A DNA stretch of 64,000 bases from Chionoecetes opilio (taxonomy: Eukaryota > Arthropoda > Malacostraca > Decapoda > Majidae). Position numbers and translations under genes: made by a program. The notes under the pieces are model-generated. The model worked only from the letters and a program-made list of their open reading frames with translations, searched no databases and was not told the DNA's origin. This document shows positions 20,226-30,724 of the stretch, piece by piece; positions within the stretch are counted from its first letter, which is position 1; each line of letters starts with the position of its first letter. The DNA is taken from the NCBI GenBank assembly GCA_016584305.1, contig JACEEZ010018871.1, positions 1-64,000 of the forward strand. The letters run 5' to 3'.

Positions 20226-21694
20226 CCGCCGTGCGGCAGGTTTTGTACCAGCCTGTTGGCCCATTCACTTGCTGCATATGACCAAAGAATATTTACTTCA
20301 ACTCTTCGCCATTTATAACTTTGCTAGTCAACATTTACCATGAAACATATCAATAGAAGTGCAATTTTATTAGCTTTCCATTGATATATTTTGTTTTCTG
20401 ATAAATGAATTACAACCATGCATACATTACCGTTAACTGAATAAATAACATCATCAATCGGGTAATTTTCCCGATTGATGTTATTTATTCACTTATATAT
20501 TTCGTTTTCTGATAAATGAGTTAGCACCATGCATAAATTAGCGTTAACTAAATAAATAACATCATCAATCGGGAAAATTACCCGCTTGATGATGTTATTT
20601 ATTTAGTTAACGGTAATGTATTGTTGCGCCGCCCTCTTACCTCAACAGACTTACCTGTCTTTATTTACCCCCAAAGGCGCGGTCACGTAACCCCTTAACT
20701 TCCCTCCTGTAGAAGGCTCGGTAGACTAACCTGGGCGAGTTATGGTGTGCAATCACGTAGTCAATAACATAAGGCGGATAGAGGAACATTGAACACTCAC
20801 TGTACTATTCCCTATTTTAATACACAAAGATCAGCACAATACACAACTGCCTGACGGCGTCGCCGAAGGAACAAACACTCAGTTACACTTGTCACGCTCT
20901 GTGTAACGTTAATAACCAACACACAAGGCTTCAATAGAGGCACACGACTACTGACGAGGTACGCTGGCCTACGCGAGGCACTACGAGCTACTGACGAGGG
21001 CTGACGAAGGGCTGACGAAGGCGCTCTCCCGTCGCCGCCGCGCTCCAGACCTCCTCACTCGTCTATATCTCGCCCCTGCTGCTCTGTCCTGCCCGCTACC
21101 CTGCTCGCCGCGGCTTCTCTCTCTCTCCCCTCTTATCTGCCCCGTCTCCTAACCAGCCAATGATGGTGTTGTAACGTCGTGCACCCTCCAATCCTAACCA
21201 TCCTCGCAAATGACGTCACCCTCCTTTGTGTGAGGAGTAAGCTACCCTCACACGCGGGCCATGCCGCCCGCTCATACAGACACTCACTCACAGCCCACAC
21301 CTCGCCTTCCTCCCGGCCCATGCACTCGGACATACACACGCCAAGTGTAACAGTATGCATGGTTCTAATTCATTTATCAGAAAACGAAATATATCAATGG
21401 AAAGCTAATAAAATTGCGCTTCTATTGATATGTTTCATGGTAAATGTTGATACGCAAAGTTTTAAATGGCGAAGAGTTGAAGTGAAGACCCTCATGCATA
21501 TTTCTTCAGTCTCATAATGGCATTTCTTTAGCGTCTTTTACTGTTTTTTATTTGAAAATATTATAGAACAAACATTTACGAAGATAACAGTATATCATAT
21601 ATACTGATAAACCATAGTCTATATGATTTTCATTGATAGTCATATGCAGCAAGTGAATGGGCCAACAGACTGGTTAACTCCTGCCGCACGGCGG
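20226..21694. mobile_element. Foldback element, copy 2, with outer inverted ends
   Basis: Outer inverted repeats of about 57 bp, 20226-20282 (CCGTGCGGCAGG...CACTTGCTGCATATGAC) and 21639-21694 (GTCATATGCAGCAAGTG...CCTGCCGCACGG), enclose the same units as the palindrome at 1-1195 (TTAGCTTTCCATTGATATAT, GCATAAATTAGCGTTAACTA, and the ATCGGGTAATTTTCCCGAT hairpin at 20456-20475). A solo LTR (20622-21352) interrupts it. No coding sequence. Confidence 0.85.
20622..21352. mobile_element. Solo LTR (731 bp) with 4-bp TSD
   Basis: Begins TGTTGCGCCGCC and ends CGCCAAGTGTAACA (TG...CA). It is flanked by GTAT at 20618-20621 and 21353-21356. The interior contains two direct copies of GACGA(A/G)GG(G)CTGACGA near 20990-21020. 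Joining the flanks reconnects the surrounding foldback arm at GTAATG...TATGCATGG, so it is a clean insertion followed by LTR-LTR recombination. Confidence 0.85.
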
Positions 21695-22217
21695 AGGTCG
21701 ATATCACACGCACCACTAGTACTGCAGATAGGTGAAAGTATTGTGGGTTTGATGAAACAAGCATGGAATTTGGTCCGCAGGTAGACTATGCCTCAGTGGT
21801 GATTTTTAGATTGAGGGCCATATCAGATTCGACCTGTGACAAAAATGGCGGCCATTTTCAAGATGGCCGCCATCGTTTATTTGAAATTCTTTGATATTGT
21901 AGGTTAAATCAATTCTAGGGGTGGGAATGTTTTTCCTTTGTATTATAAATCATACATCAGTAATTTTACTGTCCACATAACAGTTGAAATGGCAAATAAT
22001 TACTAGTTTGAGCTAAAAAATAAGAATTATCATTTTTACGTCATGTTACGATTTTGAAATCAGGACCATTTCGTCAAGTGCGTCAAACAACCCAGAATTA
22101 TTTCTTCAGTTTTTGTAGGTAGCAGAGGTACACACAATAGCTTATTATAGTCTAATTGCAAGTCAATAGGATGGAAATTGTGTCCAAACAGTAATGAACT
22201 GTTCTCTGTGAGCCGCG
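21695..22217. other. No gene; short inverted repeat
   Basis: ATGGCGGCCAT and ATGGCCGCCAT (about 21846-21875) form a hairpin. The rest has no recognisable feature and leads into the 3' end of the minus-strand gene that follows. Confidence 0.5.
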
Positions 22218-23300
22218 TCACTCAGAGCACTGTCCACCGCACTGACAAAGAGCTGTACACTGAAGAGCCGCCTTCTGGCATTTGCAGCGTCCTCTGCAGC
22301 CGTTCTTGCAGCCACATCGCAAGAGTTCCCTGCAAGCTTCTGATGCTTCTGGTAGGGTCGTCCAGGCTATACTCCATCCACCACCAGGCTTCTTGTTCCA
22401 GCCCCATTCACTTGGTGACGGAAGCTCTGGAGCAGGGGTCATCATTTGGGCCCAACAGTGACCAGCCTGGTAGGCAGCTCTCTTGGTGTGTTGGATGAGT
22501 GCAGCCTGTGTAGGAGGCAGACCATCAATAGCTCTGCCTTTCTTGCTGAACGGCTGTTTCCTTGCCTGGTTCACACCCTCCTCTGTGCTGGTGCGATCGT
22601 ACAGCAGGACCACAAATCGCTCCAGTGGTTGCATCCACTCGTCAATGGCACGTGGGTCTGGCATGGCACCCAAGGCGCAGAAGGCTGGTGTGACGTCTCC
22701 ATAGGTGGTCCAGGTGTCCCATGCAGTCTTCTTGCCCCTGCCGCCAAAACAGGACACCGTGTCACATCCAGTGAAGGCGTGGAACATCGGCAAGGCCACA
22801 CATCGGTCAGGAGCAAGAGCTTTGGCGATCTAATGAGCAGCGATGAACCTGAAGCTCTTCCCAGCTCCAAAGGCAATCCACAGTTCAGGGATGTTGAGGC
22901 GATTGGCTGATGCTATGGCCAGGACTACCACGTCTGTATCAACTGTGCGTATTGACACTTTGCTGTACCCCTGTTGTACGGCATCCTGTAGGTGCAGGAG
23001 GATACGAGTGTCAGCCTCCTCATGCGTGCATGGCGCTAGAGCTGACACGTCCTGGCGATTGGAGCAAAGAACGCCAGTGCCTTGTGTGGTGATGAGATGT
23101 TTGTTGGTGTCAATGTCTGCCACGTTAGAAGCCAGGAAGGAGAACAGCTCCGTCTTGTTGTCGTTGATGCGGAGAAACTCTTGCCAGTTTCCAGGAACTG
23201 CACTTGATGGCTCGACTCGTCTCCTAACTCCCGTTCCTCTCTTGCTGCGAGTGTCCGCCTTCAAGCTGTCTGCCATGTACAGATCCCAGACAATGTCTAG
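22218..23300 (-). pseudogene. Broken gene with FEN/XPG-like nuclease-fold motifs and Cys-rich tail
   Basis: On the minus strand one frame runs from about 23300 to 22218 with a single stop codon (TAG at 22830-22832). N-terminal half: THEEADTRILLHLQ, then SIRTVDTDVVVLAIA. C-terminal half: FHAFTGCDTVSCFGGRGKKT followed by AWDTW. EADTR, DTDVVVL and TGCD...G.GKKTAW have the order and spacing of XPG-I acidic motifs and the glycine-rich helix-hairpin DNA-binding loop of FEN/XPG nucleases. This is my inference from motifs. The last about 40 residues are cysteine-rich (CGCKNGCRGRCKC, CTALCQCGGQCSE) and resemble a CXC (tesmin-type) zinc-binding module. The gene lacks a start: its 5' side is cut at about 23300 by a hAT-like terminus. 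Apart from the one stop it is open for about 360 codons. The family is unassigned. Confidence 0.6.
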
Positions 23301-23400
23301 TCCACTGGTTCTCAACCTGGGGGCCATGGCCCCCAAGGGGGCCCAAGGGGGCCATGGCAAGAATTTAAGGGGGCCATGGTGGGCTGTTGCAAATTATACA
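23301..23400. mobile_element. hAT-type terminus (partial)
   Basis: CCACTGGTTCTCAACCTGGG followed by GGCCATGGCCCCCAAGGGGG has the form of the widespread hAT end that reads CAGTGGTTCTCAACC. The opposite end is not found, so length is unknown. It truncates the 5' end of the minus-strand gene. Confidence 0.5.
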
Positions 23401-23528
23401 TTTCTAAGTAATGTTAGGAATCTATAAAAAAAAAAACTTGCATCACTGTCCTGGCAAAGAAAATTTTCTTGTTTTAATAATTAATTGATTAATCATTAAG
23501 TTGACAACAAAATTTTGTTACATAATAT

Positions 23529-24357
23529 TGTTACGAATGTGTGTGTACGTGTGTATGTATGTATGTGTGCGAAATTGTAATTGTTTGTGCAGTGTAGGTG
23601 TGATAGAAAACGCGGAGGAGAACGAACGCGTATGAGACGGGTGAGAGACACGGGCGGTGAGTGAGGGTGAGTCACCGGGAGACAGAGGGAGAGAGGCGAT
23701 CGAATGATCTCAGTGTGGCCTGGGATATCATCACGTAAACATGTGGGTATAATTGATTCTGAACCATATACTGTGTTACTTATTTTGTTCGACAGTTATA
23801 AATGCGGTCGCTGTTTTTCGTGTGTGAAATATTTCTTATTTTTTGGTATCATTGTTTTTCATGCTCATTCCCTACTTAGGTATTCCTGCTTCTTTTTTTT
23901 TTAGTGCTACTATTGATGTGACTCGCTATTCTACTTATGATGGGGTTGGAACACAGAAGGGCTGGGGGCGCGGCGTGATGTTTATTGGAGACTTAACCTC
24001 TAATTACAGAGAGCTGACAGGACGACTGGTCACTGCCTCGCCGGAGTCACAACTGCCCGCCTCGGGTGACGCTGAGATGTGGCGGGAAGATGAGGGTTGC
24101 CACCACTGATCTATATAACATGGATCGCGGAAGCCTGGCTCAGCACTGGTTCTAACTGTCCGCCATCTTGCCGTAACCAAAACAAAGCCTTGTTTCTGCG
24201 GCTCGCGTTGCTGTCTGGCTGTGTTATCGCCTCGTCATGCCAAGCTGTGCTTGCTGTCTGGCTGTGTTATCGCCTCGTCATACCAAGCTGTGCTGCTATG
24301 TCCTGTACAAACAGACCAGGACCTGGAAGTGGCAAATCTTTCCACCTGTGAGTAACA
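23529..24357. mobile_element. Possible solo LTR
   Basis: Starts TGTTACGAATGTG and ends CCTGTGAGTAACA, similar in form to the LTR termini of element B. There is no target duplication (AATAT before, CCACA after), and the right edge runs into a CA microsatellite. It contains an exact-length 43-bp tandem duplication at 24208-24293 (GCTGTCTGGCTGTGTTATCG). Confidence 0.4.
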
Positions 24358-24380
24358 CCACACACACACACACGCACCCA

Positions 24381-24416
<36 letters not shown>

Positions 24417-24510
24417 ACCCACCTACACCCACACACCCACCACACACACCCACCCACACCCACACACACACACACACACCACACACACACCCACACCCAC
24501 TCCCCACCCA
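24358..24510. repeat. (CA)n/(CCCA)n microsatellite
   Basis: Imperfect CA array with CCCACC interruptions. Confidence 0.95.
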
Positions 24511-24786
24511 GCCCATCCACTCTTAATCCATTTACCCACTCCAGTCATCCACCTACTAGTTAAAAAAAAATAAAGGTGGATATGGTATACTTTTTTTTAT
24601 CTAAATAGATATAGATATAAGTATATTTTTTTATTCTTGTTAACAATTAGTGGGGAACGGAAGCAGACCTGAGTGCGGTTATGATACAAATGATCATAGC
24701 GCTTCCTAATAAGCGGTGCTTGTTCTAATGGAGATAGCTTTATTTTGCGAAGAAAAAAAAAAAGAAAAAAAAAGGATACCTTGTGG

Positions 24787-24963
24787 TTAAAGTTAGGTTA
24801 GGTTTCATTACAACCTATAAGGTTACGTTAGGTTTCATTAAAACCTTTAAGGTTAGGTTAGGTTTCATTAAAACCTATAAGGTTAGGTTAGGTTTCATTA
24901 AAACCTTTAAGGTTAGCTAGGTTAGGTTTCATTAAAACCTATAAGGTTAGGTAAGGTTTCATT
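24787..24963. repeat. 30-bp minisatellite containing TTAGG repeats
   Basis: About six units of GGTTAGGTTAGGTTTCATTA plus AAACCTATAA. The last segment alternates TATAA and TTTAA, so neighbouring units pair into a 60-bp higher order. Each unit junction (AACC-TTTAA-GGTT) is palindromic. TTAGG is the arthropod telomere word, but here it is only two or three repeats per unit. Confidence 0.9.
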
Positions 24964-24998
24964 AATATTTTTTTTTTTTTGGGGGGGGGGGGGGGTTG
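24964..24998. repeat. Poly-T then poly-G run
   Basis: A T run of about 14 is followed directly by a G run of about 16. Run lengths are unlikely to be reliable. Confidence 0.9.
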
Positions 24999-25490
24999 CG
25001 CAAAATAAAACTATCTCCATTGCAACAAGCACCTATTGTAGGCCAAGAAAAAATAGTTGATGTCTCTTAAAACGACCGCAAAACTCTCGTCCATTATTAC
25101 CAAAAGTTGTTTCGTAGTCTATATGAAACCATAGTCGTTTCGTACACTCAGCTCAGAGTTGAACTTGACTACTAGAGTTACGAAACGACACCAGGTATGT
25201 ACAAAAATACTCAAAATCAGTGTACGAAACTAACTACTTTCAATTCAATATACCTAATTAAGAAAGGTTTTTTGATTAGGCCAAAGGTTTTTGATTAATT
25301 TAAACTTCCTGTAATCCCCGAGAGTAGCTTCTATGGACCACTGTGGCCCGCGCCGTACCCGTGGCCGCGGCGGTACGGGGCTGGCGCCGTTATAGTGGAC
25401 GAGAACTGCGTGTTCGCTCATTAGGTCACACACACACACTCGGGGGCTAACACTGCACTCTTAGCCTCTCGCTTTACCACATACACCACA
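24999..25490. other. No gene recognised
   Basis: Includes an internal copy of GTAGTCTATATGAAACCATAG-like text and a GC-rich island (CCGTACCCGTGGCCGCGGCG) at about 25350-25375. Confidence 0.5.
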
Positions 25491-25620
25491 CCTGTCACTA
25501 CACACCTGTACGGTCTCGCAACACACCTGTCACTACACACCTGTACGGCCTCGCAACACACCTGTCACTACACACCTGTATGGCCTCGCAAGACACCTGT
25601 CACTACACACCTGTACGTAG
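25491..25620. repeat. 35-bp minisatellite, 3.7 copies
   Basis: Units start with CCTGTCACTACACACCTGTA at 25491, 25526, 25561 and 25596, exactly 35 bases apart, with single-base variants (GGTCTCG, GGCCTCG, TGGCCTC). Confidence 0.95.
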
Positions 25621-27395
25621 TCTCCAGGACAGTGCCTGCGCGATCCCAGCGCCCACCGCCGGGGTTTAGGATGCGGGTCCGTAGGCCGGGCGTGAGGGGC
25701 TCGAGGTTGTGGGCTGTTTGGTCATGCCGGGAAGCTGCACTTGTAATGCCCGTTATTCAGAAGAGATAGGATGGGAATTATTATCATATAATTCCCGGGT
25801 TATGTCCCGTAAGCAATTCAATCTTTTAGTTTTCTCGTGTAAGTTTATCTTCTTTCTTCCTATCTTCCATTTCTATCTTCCTTCCTTCCCTCACTCCCTC
25901 CCCCCCCGACATTCCGCGTGCGAGTCAACATTCGTGGGATACTTATTTCGCGATCAGTGATAACTAATGGATTCAAAACTTTTCATCCTCCCCTCACCCT
26001 CCTATCAGATCAAGGAACACTCCTAGATTCTTAATGTCCTTCAAAATAGTCACCATAGTGAGAGATCACGTTCATAAATGGATGTGTTAGTCGAGTTATT
26101 TGCTAAATTAAAAGTCGACCAAATTTATGGTTCGCCTCCATTACCACACCACTCCAAAAGACGCGTTCGGACACTGGACACGAACTTCAATAACACTTTC
26201 CTCGGTTATTGGATTAAACATATTAAATTCTTCTATATCAAAGTAACAGGACTGTATTATAGGCAGCCCTTTCTTAGGTACACTAGTTTCATTATTTAAT
26301 TAGTTATTTCGGGATTATAAGCTCTTCAGGAGAGGCCAAGTTCAGGGTATCCAAACATTCCCCTCTTTTCCCGCGGTCTTGGTTCACCCTAAAGACGGCA
26401 GTCTCTCTCCTCCCACTCCCCGACAGGTAAGACGTACGACGTTCGCTCCTATTCTCCCCCCCCCCTCTCCTTGTTATAATATTGTTATCTATATTTCCAA
26501 ATATGGGTACCGATGTTTAGTTTTCACTAACGTAAAGGAGGCCTGCCCCATCCTTATAAGTATTATTAAAGGCAGTCTCTCTCCCACTCCCCGACAGGCG
26601 GACATCTAGGCCTTGACGCAAAGGGCCCGATACATGGTTTTTAGTGAAACACACACAACATTCTTACTCTTATATTCCCCCCTATTATCTTCCATGTATA
26701 CTTATAAGTATTCAGCGGTATGTTTACCTAAGTGAAGGATAATTTATCAATAAGGTTCAGGAGGGGAGGTGTATGCTCACCAGAGCTTACCTTCATCACA
26801 TGGGAAGAGCTTCCCGTATCAGAGTGTAAAGGTTTACTTATATCAGATTAGAGCTTTCCTGTGTTGGGATGGAGAGCTTTCTGATGTTGGATTAACACTT
26901 ATATGTTTGTCTGTGATCTCAAACAAGAGACATACTACTTCAGCATGAATAAATAGGATGATGTTTTCAAATATAGTTCTTGTGTTTATTATAAAAACCC
27001 CAGGTGATTATTCTGCGTTAGGACAGTAATTCCCCACACTTCCAAAAGAGTCAGCCTTACTCGGTATAATTCCACGTATCAATCACGACTACCAAGATAA
27101 ATCTAATATTAATATTATTCAAACACGCCCAGGGAGTAGCCCAGAGAACTACTCGCTTGAGCTGGTGGCAGCACTTCCCCTTAACTCATACCCTTTCCCT
27201 TTAACCTAAACTCCTACCCCTTCCCCTTAAATTCATCCCCATTTCATTACTCTCCGCAGCGAGAAGTGTTCATACTATAATAACATAGTGAAGTCATAAG
27301 ACTAGTTTTCAATTCTCAATTCAAGTTGTAATCAAATGAAAAATCATAATCAATTAATATCATTCAAATAACAAAGGCACTAGGTATAAACTTCT
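25621..27395. other. Unassigned 1.8 kb; partial internal repeats
   Basis: An 83-codon frame (25709-25960) has no recognised motif. GGCAGTCTCTCTCC...CACTCCCCGACAGG occurs at about 26398 and 26571. Around 26785-26890 GAGAGCTTTC/GAAGAGCTTCCCGT-like words repeat. No gene is supported. Confidence 0.5.
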
Positions 27396-27720
27396 TCATA
27401 GGAAGTTCTGGCAACACACACTGTCCCCAGAGCGGGCTATGGCCCGTTCGCGCTCCCGCAGCAGCCACGCCCATCGCTCGCTCACCTCATAGAGCGACGT
27501 GTCCACGGGTATGGCGTCCCGCAGCTGACGTCCTGTGATCAGCTGGGCTGGGGAGGCTTCGGAGCCCTGCGGGGGGGTGTTGAGGTACTGCATGATGGCC
27601 CATGCAGCGGCGTCGGTGTCCAGGGAGCCGTTCCGGCCAGTGTTGCCGCGTAGCAACCTCTTGGCACACTTGACTGCCGCCTCTGCGCGGCCGTTAGACT
27701 GGGGGTAATGTGCTGATGAG
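27396..27720 (-). pseudogene. Ty3/gypsy integrase C-terminal part
   Basis: Minus-strand translation from 27720: SAHYPQSNGRAEAAVKCAKR, the conserved segment around the last catalytic glutamate of retroviral-type integrases (AHYPQSNGRAEAAVK). It continues LLRGNTGRNG, WAIMQYLNTPPQ and QLITGRQLRDAIP, as in Ty3/gypsy integrases. It is cut at 27720 by a hAT-type element. The upstream part of integrase continues at 30036 on the other side. Confidence 0.88.
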
Positions 27721-28147
27721 CAGAGCTTGGCACTTCCGTACCTCTGTCCGTACCTCCGTACCTCCGTACCTACGGACTTCCAAACTAGGTCCGGAAGTCC
27801 GGAGGTACGGAAAGTTTTTGAAAGGTACGGAAGTAACAGGTACGGACCTGCGAAATTTTGGGTCCGTACTTCCGTACCTGATATTTTCTATGATGAAAAA
27901 AAAAAAAAACGAAGACGAAAAAACAGTCCACAGAATAACTTTCACGCGTTTTGGCGGGCAATTTGCCACTAGCTGTCAGCTGATCATTTCCTAAGGCGAG
28001 ATCCGTGCATCTGTGGTGCCTGGTAAACACCAAACGTGCGGCATCAAGCTCAAGATCAACAACGTTTTATGTTTACAGTCACATCACCCGGCAACGCGTT
28101 TCAAAGTTTCACTGCTATTGCTTACTGTTTAGTGTTTACAACTAAAC

Positions 28148-28543
28148 ATGGACAAATACGTGAAAAGAAGTGATAGCGACAGGAGCAGGAGTGTGTCTGG
28201 GGATAGTAGCTGTAGTAGTGTGAGCTACAGAACCAGCACGCCTGCACCATCTGCGTCCAGAACCCATACACCACAGGGGACGTCAGATATTTTTTGTCTG
28301 ACGTGGAAGATGGTGGACATCCCCCTCAGTCCCAACCTTTTTCCCCACCCGCTACAGGAATGCCTGGCTGGACCTTTTCAAGAGGTACAACACCCCTCTC
28401 CCTAGCTCTGCTGCCGTGGAAAGGCTGTTCAGCTCCGCGGGAGACATCTTGCGGCCGAAGAGGTCCAGCCTCAGCAACATAAACTTTGAGCAGCTGGTGT
28501 TTGTGAGGGGCAACATGCACCTCCTAGGCTACAAGGAGGTGTA
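28148..28543 (+). pseudogene. hAT transposase, N and C termini only
   Basis: A start MDKYVKRSDSDRSRSVSG with a Ser-rich head of about 50 residues is followed, after a frame change near 28300, by FKRYNTPLPSSAAVERLFSS and AGDILRPKRSSLSNINFEQL, ending GYKEV and a TAG stop. The second part is the hAT C-terminal dimerisation segment. The catalytic RNase H-like core is absent, so this is a deletion derivative that could only be mobilised by another element. Confidence 0.85.
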
Positions 28544-28806
28544 GCAGCAGTACAAGGAGGAGAAGGAAGTGGAGTAGGAGTTATACACTCTAGAATAAAC
28601 TTGTGATTTAAACTAATTAGTCATTTCACTCATTTGTGAACTGTGAAGACTGGAGACAAATTTTATTTTAATTGATTTGATGATTATTTGATGGTAAATA
28701 TCTATTGCTATATATATTTATGAAGCTCTGATGCATTATAGCCTTGTATTTTGTTTTATTTTTGAGGTACTGACTATATTTTTTCAGGCGCGTTTTAATA
28801 GTTATA

Positions 28807-29904
28807 GGGTACAGGGGGGAGATGCTGAGAAGTGCCATAGAGGTAAGGCGAAAAGAGCGCCTTACCCGTCTTCAGGCGCTTTTGTAACGGCCCGGCTAAG
28901 GCACCGACTAAAGCCCATGTACAGTCGAAAGTTCAGGCGCTTTTGCACTGCCTTACACCTCCAAAGCCTATGGCGTGGGCGTGGTCCGAGAATCCTACTA
29001 GCCAATCACGTTGCCTATCTGAGCGCTGCTTAGGCAGCTTCGACCAATCACAAGGCTTGAACACGTCTCTGCTGAAGCAAGGAATGTTGTCCCTCCCTCC
29101 CTAACCAAGCACTTATGGCAAGGACACACCGCTCTCCCCCGCCAAAAGCTGTTTCATCACAAGTTTGACGTTCAACGCAGGTTTTGACCACTTATATATT
29201 TTTGCATTAGGACGTGCCATACACCATGATAATCGTTAGGGTGTGCCGATTCCGGGACAGTGAGTGAAAATTTAATGCAAGCAACATTCCAGGAATAAGG
29301 AGAAGATGAATAAAAAAAGGTGAAAAAAAAGTTTATACACGATTTCATTTTGCTCTCATTATCTTATTATAGGTATAGTTTACTGCAAGTTTTATGCATT
29401 CATGATATGCACTAATGTCTCGTGAAGATGATGGTATGTTCAGCTGTCCTAAATATCATCTGGTAGTATGATAATACCGTGTAATAGTACAACATTTTAG
29501 TGCGGGCGGAGCACCTACCGCTCGCCGCCCGCCGCCCGCCCCTAACCAACACACAACACAACATTTCTTATCACCAGCATATAACACCCTATAATGCCGC
29601 ATTAGTCTTGCACGATCAATTCATACACACCTTGCAACACTATTAATACGTAAACACCAATTGTTACGTTGTAAGAACTGAAACAAGGCTGTATTTGCTT
29701 TATAAACAGAAGATGAATGTCTGTCAAAGGCCCACAGCAGCTCACTAAGTCAGGGTCTGACCATGCCTTAGTTTTCAGCGCCTTTAGCGGTGCCACTAAG
29801 GCAGCAATCTCGACTGAGCATTGCGGTGGGAGGGCGTTTCGCCTTACCACAGGCGCCCTAGTGGATAGGGCGCCCTAGCTCACTCTCAGCATCTGGCCCC
29901 AGGT
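28807..29904. mobile_element. Nested foldback-type element
   Basis: Imperfect inverted ends GTACAGGGGGGAGATGCTGA (28808) and TCAGCATCTGGCCCCAGGTAC-like (29885). They are followed inward by GGTAAGGCGAAAAGAGCGCC against GGGCGTTTCGCCTTACC. It lies inside the 27721-30035 hAT. No coding sequence. 29510-29535 is a CCGCCCGC run. Confidence 0.55.
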
Positions 29905-30035
29905 ACGGAGGTACGGAGGTACGGGTACGGACAGAACAAATAAATAAAGGGCGGAAGTACGGTACGGACACCCCGGTCCCGAGACGGAAAAGTACAGGTA
30001 CGGACTACCCCCAAATCCGGGAACTGCCCACTCTG

Positions 30036-30330
30036 CTGTGAGACCCTCACCGCACACCCAGGTGCGAGGAAGCCCCGGTTTCCTGGCTGGGTGAGGTTCG
30101 TTCCCCCATCGCACCAGCCCTCTGGGACCAAAGCGCTTAAACCCCTTTTCGGAACACCGTGAGAGGCTGCCGGTGGCGTCCGCCTGACAGGTTTTCCACT
30201 TCGACCATCCCGAGAGCCTGTCACAAACGGCGATATAGGTTTGGCCCGCCATTTGAAATAAATAGCCACCACTTCTGGAATGGGTATGGGGGGGGCGGGT
30301 GGGAAAGGGGGGGTTTTTTTCTGGGGGGTG
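30036..30330 (-). pseudogene. Ty3/gypsy integrase core, second half
   Basis: Minus-strand frames give QTYIAVCDRLSGW, then SGGRHRQPLTVFRK-like text in another phase, then PEGWCDGGTNLTQPG and VRVSQQS. These are the catalytic-core blocks that precede AHYPQSNGR on the other side of the hAT. Frames change at short homopolymers. Confidence 0.75.
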
Positions 30331-30360
30331 GGGGGGCGTGCGTATCGCATCCGCACTTGG

Positions 30361-30580
30361 GCGCCTCTTCTCTCCACCCCCGCGCAATCCCGGGCCAGTA
30401 GACTGACTCCCCTCCCCCTTCGACATTGATCCCTCCCGGGTGGGCCCGCATAAGGGTTTTCGCGAGTGGCGCCTCTTTGCTCCACCTCCGCTCAATCCCT
30501 GGCCATAGTGATGCCTCCCCCCTGCGTAGCTTTGAGTCCCTCCCTGGGGGCCCGCATAAGGTTCGCGGGGATGACGCCTC
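30361..30580. repeat. Two-copy tandem repeat of about 105 bp
   Basis: GCCTCTTCTCTCCACC...GGGCCCGCATAAGG and GCCTCTTTGCTCCACC...GGGCCCGCATAAGG, followed by a partial third copy (GACGCCTCGGGCCCGCAGG). Confidence 0.8.
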
Positions 30581-30724
30581 GGGCCCGCAGGTATGACCAC
30601 CGGGGTGGTTCTCGTCACGGGTGAAAAGGACGATGTTCCCTTGGGGGCAGGAGAGGTGGCCCCCCTCTTGAAGTACTGGGGGAGGGCGAGCGGCTCCCAG
30701 CCTTTCGTTCCCCAGCCGCATTGG

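Larger units (their letters stand above)
27721..30035 (+). mobile_element. Internally deleted hAT element inserted in the gypsy integrase
   Basis: Ends are CAGAGCTTGGCACTTCC and (complement of) CAGAGTGGGCAGTTCC. Both are followed by arrays of CCGTACCTCCGTACC-type words (27727-27880 and 29893-30008). CTGATGAG at 27713-27720 and CTGTGAG at 30036-30042 fit an 8-bp target duplication with a 1-bp loss. The two integrase halves meet across it. It carries a deleted transposase (28148-28543) and a nested foldback element (about 28807-29904). Confidence 0.82.

Noticed and set aside
24787..24963. Telomere
   Set aside because: Only two or three TTAGG words per unit inside a 30-bp minisatellite; not a terminal array.
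25491..25620. CRISPR array
   Set aside because: The 35-bp units are contiguous, with no spacers; a eukaryotic minisatellite.
25709..25960. 83-codon frame with a hydrophobic segment
   Set aside because: A possible membrane stretch only; no supporting context.
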